64,000 bases of DNA, taken from Agromyces aurantiacus. Its GTDB lineage: Bacteria; Actinomycetota; Actinomycetes; Actinomycetales; Microbacteriaceae. The translations under genes were made by a program, and so were the position numbers. The stretch lies in contig NZ_JAFBBW010000001.1 in the NCBI RefSeq assembly GCF_016907355.1, forward strand, positions 992,001-1,056,000. Direction: 5' to 3'. This document shows, one piece after another, positions 63,105-64,000 of the stretch (positions within the stretch are counted from its first letter, which is position 1; every line of letters begins with the position of its first letter). Below the pieces are notes generated by a model, which had not been told where the DNA came from, did not search any database, and worked only from the letters and a program-made list of their open reading frames with translations.

Positions 63105-64000
63105 CGTGCCTCGACCTCCGCTCCGCCGATGCGGGCGTACAGCTCGGGACGGCTCGAGCGGAGCACGAGCGCGTACACGCCGCCCGCAATCAGCACCAGC
63201 GGCACGACGGCCAGGATGACGGCGTTGATCGCCGGGCCCGCCGCGGTGAGGAAGTCGATCGTCGACACGAGGATCGCCAGGAGCACGGTCATCGCCACGA
63301 TCGAGAAGATCGCCGCCGGGAGCACGTACCACTTCCGCTCGAGGTGCCGGTTCCGGAGGATGAAGACCAGGACGGCGACCGACGCGAGCAGCTGCAGCGT
63401 GATGATGCCGTAGACGCCGGGCGAGTTGACCCAGATGACGAGCTGCGTCAGTGGGTCGAGCCCGGCGACGCCGAAGGCGAGGACGACGGCGACGGCGACC
63501 ACGCTCTGCAGCAGCCCCGCGACCCACGGCGCACCGAATCGGTTGGTGCGGTTGAAGAAGGCGGGCAGGATGCCGTCGCGCGACAGCGCGAAGCTGTACC
63601 GGTTGATCGCGTTGTGGAAGGCGAGCTGCCCGGCGAAGATGCTCGAGACGATCAGGATGAACATGACCGCGACGCCCCAGTCGCCCACGTACTGCCCCAT
63701 GGCGATGAAGAAGAACGCGGCCGGGTCCTCGGCGATCACCCCCTGCGCCTGCGCGTCGCCGAAGGCCTGGATGACGAGCCACAGCGTGCCGGTGTAGAAG
63801 AGCGCCAGGAACGCCACGGCGATGTACGTCGCGCGCGGGATGGAACGGACCGGGTCGCGCGTCTCGTTGCGGTAGAGCACGGTGGACTCGAAGCCCATGA
63901 ACGCGGCGAAGCCGAACCCGAGGATCGCGAACATGCTCGGCGTGAAGATGTTCTCCGGAGCGAACGTCGCGAACCCGAGGTCGCCGCCGCGCTGGCTCAG
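63101..64000 (-). CDS. APC-family permease, N-terminus outside window
   Basis: The frame is open from the window edge to a stop at 63101 (about 299 residues of the C-terminal two thirds). FGFAAFMGFESTVLYRNETRDPVRSIPRATYIAV is helix 6 with the conserved Phe-Glu-Ser and the following loop; LAFHNAINRYSFALSRDGILP and FGAPWVAGLLQSVVAVAVVL follow, as in amino-acid/amine permeases. ATG 63934 is internal, not the start. It is coupled (ATGA) to the amidohydrolase. Confidence 0.9.
   Translation of the reverse strand: MSQRGGDLGFATFAPENIFTPSMFAILGFGFAAFMGFESTVLYRNETRDPVRSIPRATYIAVAFLALFYTGTLWLVIQAFGDAQAQGVIAEDPAAFFFIAMGQYVGDWGVAVMFILIVSSIFAGQLAFHNAINRYSFALSRDGILPAFFNRTNRFGAPWVAGLLQSVVAVAVVLAFGVAGLDPLTQLVIWVNSPGVYGIITLQLLASVAVLVFILRNRHLERKWYVLPAAIFSIVAMTVLLAILVSTIDFLTAAGPAINAVILAVVPLVLIAGGVYALVLRSSRPELYARIGGAEVEAR

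Overview
The window is GC-rich DNA from an actinobacterium, most likely a Microbacteriaceae (Agromyces/Microbacterium-like) heterotroph. Evidence: strong G/C third-position use, many GTG/TTG starts, ATGA-type gene overlaps, many TANNNT -10 elements placed 6-7 nt before a start codon (leaderless transcripts), a class Ib nrdHIEF operon, a tmsA/tmsB-like branched fatty-acid pair, and heavy use of the words GGATG/CATCC. I saw no rRNA, tRNA, CRISPR array or insertion sequence.

Layout. 1-9.0 kb: a partial secreted protein, an ABC exporter, a divergent regulator/DAB-type bicarbonate uptake operon (dabB-dabA-PII-like), and a DUF3105/DUF305 pair. 9.1-11.8 kb: a transsulfuration operon (cystathionine beta-synthase, then a cystathionine gamma-synthase/lyase) preceded by a leaderless 10-codon ORF containing Cys-Cys, which looks like a cysteine-responsive attenuation leader. 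11.8-20.2 kb: flavoprotein, SPFH protein, amino-acid permease, cyclase, SoxR with a textbook SoxR-activated promoter driving an MFS pump, an aldo/keto reductase and a second, paralogous MFS pump. 20.2-40.8 kb: an L-arabinose block with three LacI regulators, each beside its own type of operator: lacI/araD-chvE-gguA-gguB, FGGY kinase-araA-lacI, and ytfQ-ytfR-ytfT-yjfF-lacI. It is interrupted by four to five small unrelated genes (VOC, HhH-GPD, PASTA membrane protein). Both sugar ABC operons carry a strong hairpin between the binding-protein gene and the ATPase gene. 41-47.6 kb: MarR/FMN-reductase divergon with clear operators, an alpha/beta hydrolase, and nrdHIEF behind two NrdR boxes.

47.56-51.25 kb is a visibly less GC-biased island inserted directly after nrdF. 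It holds a P-loop ATPase of unknown role and, on the other strand, three overlapping genes that I read as a toxin-antitoxin-chaperone (TAC) module: a HigB-like toxin, an HTH antitoxin with a C-terminal extension, and a SecB-like chaperone. An inverted repeat lies over the toxin start codon. This is the most interesting system in the window.

51.26-64 kb: tmsA/tmsB-like pair, hydrolase, SOUL protein, ArsR/SRPBCC pair, a deaminase, and a minus-strand catabolic cluster (DUF3237, FAD monooxygenase, amidohydrolase, amino-acid permease running off the end). Two gene remnants, one matching the 3' end of the tmsB-like gene and one an internally deleted deaminase copy, show past duplication and decay here.
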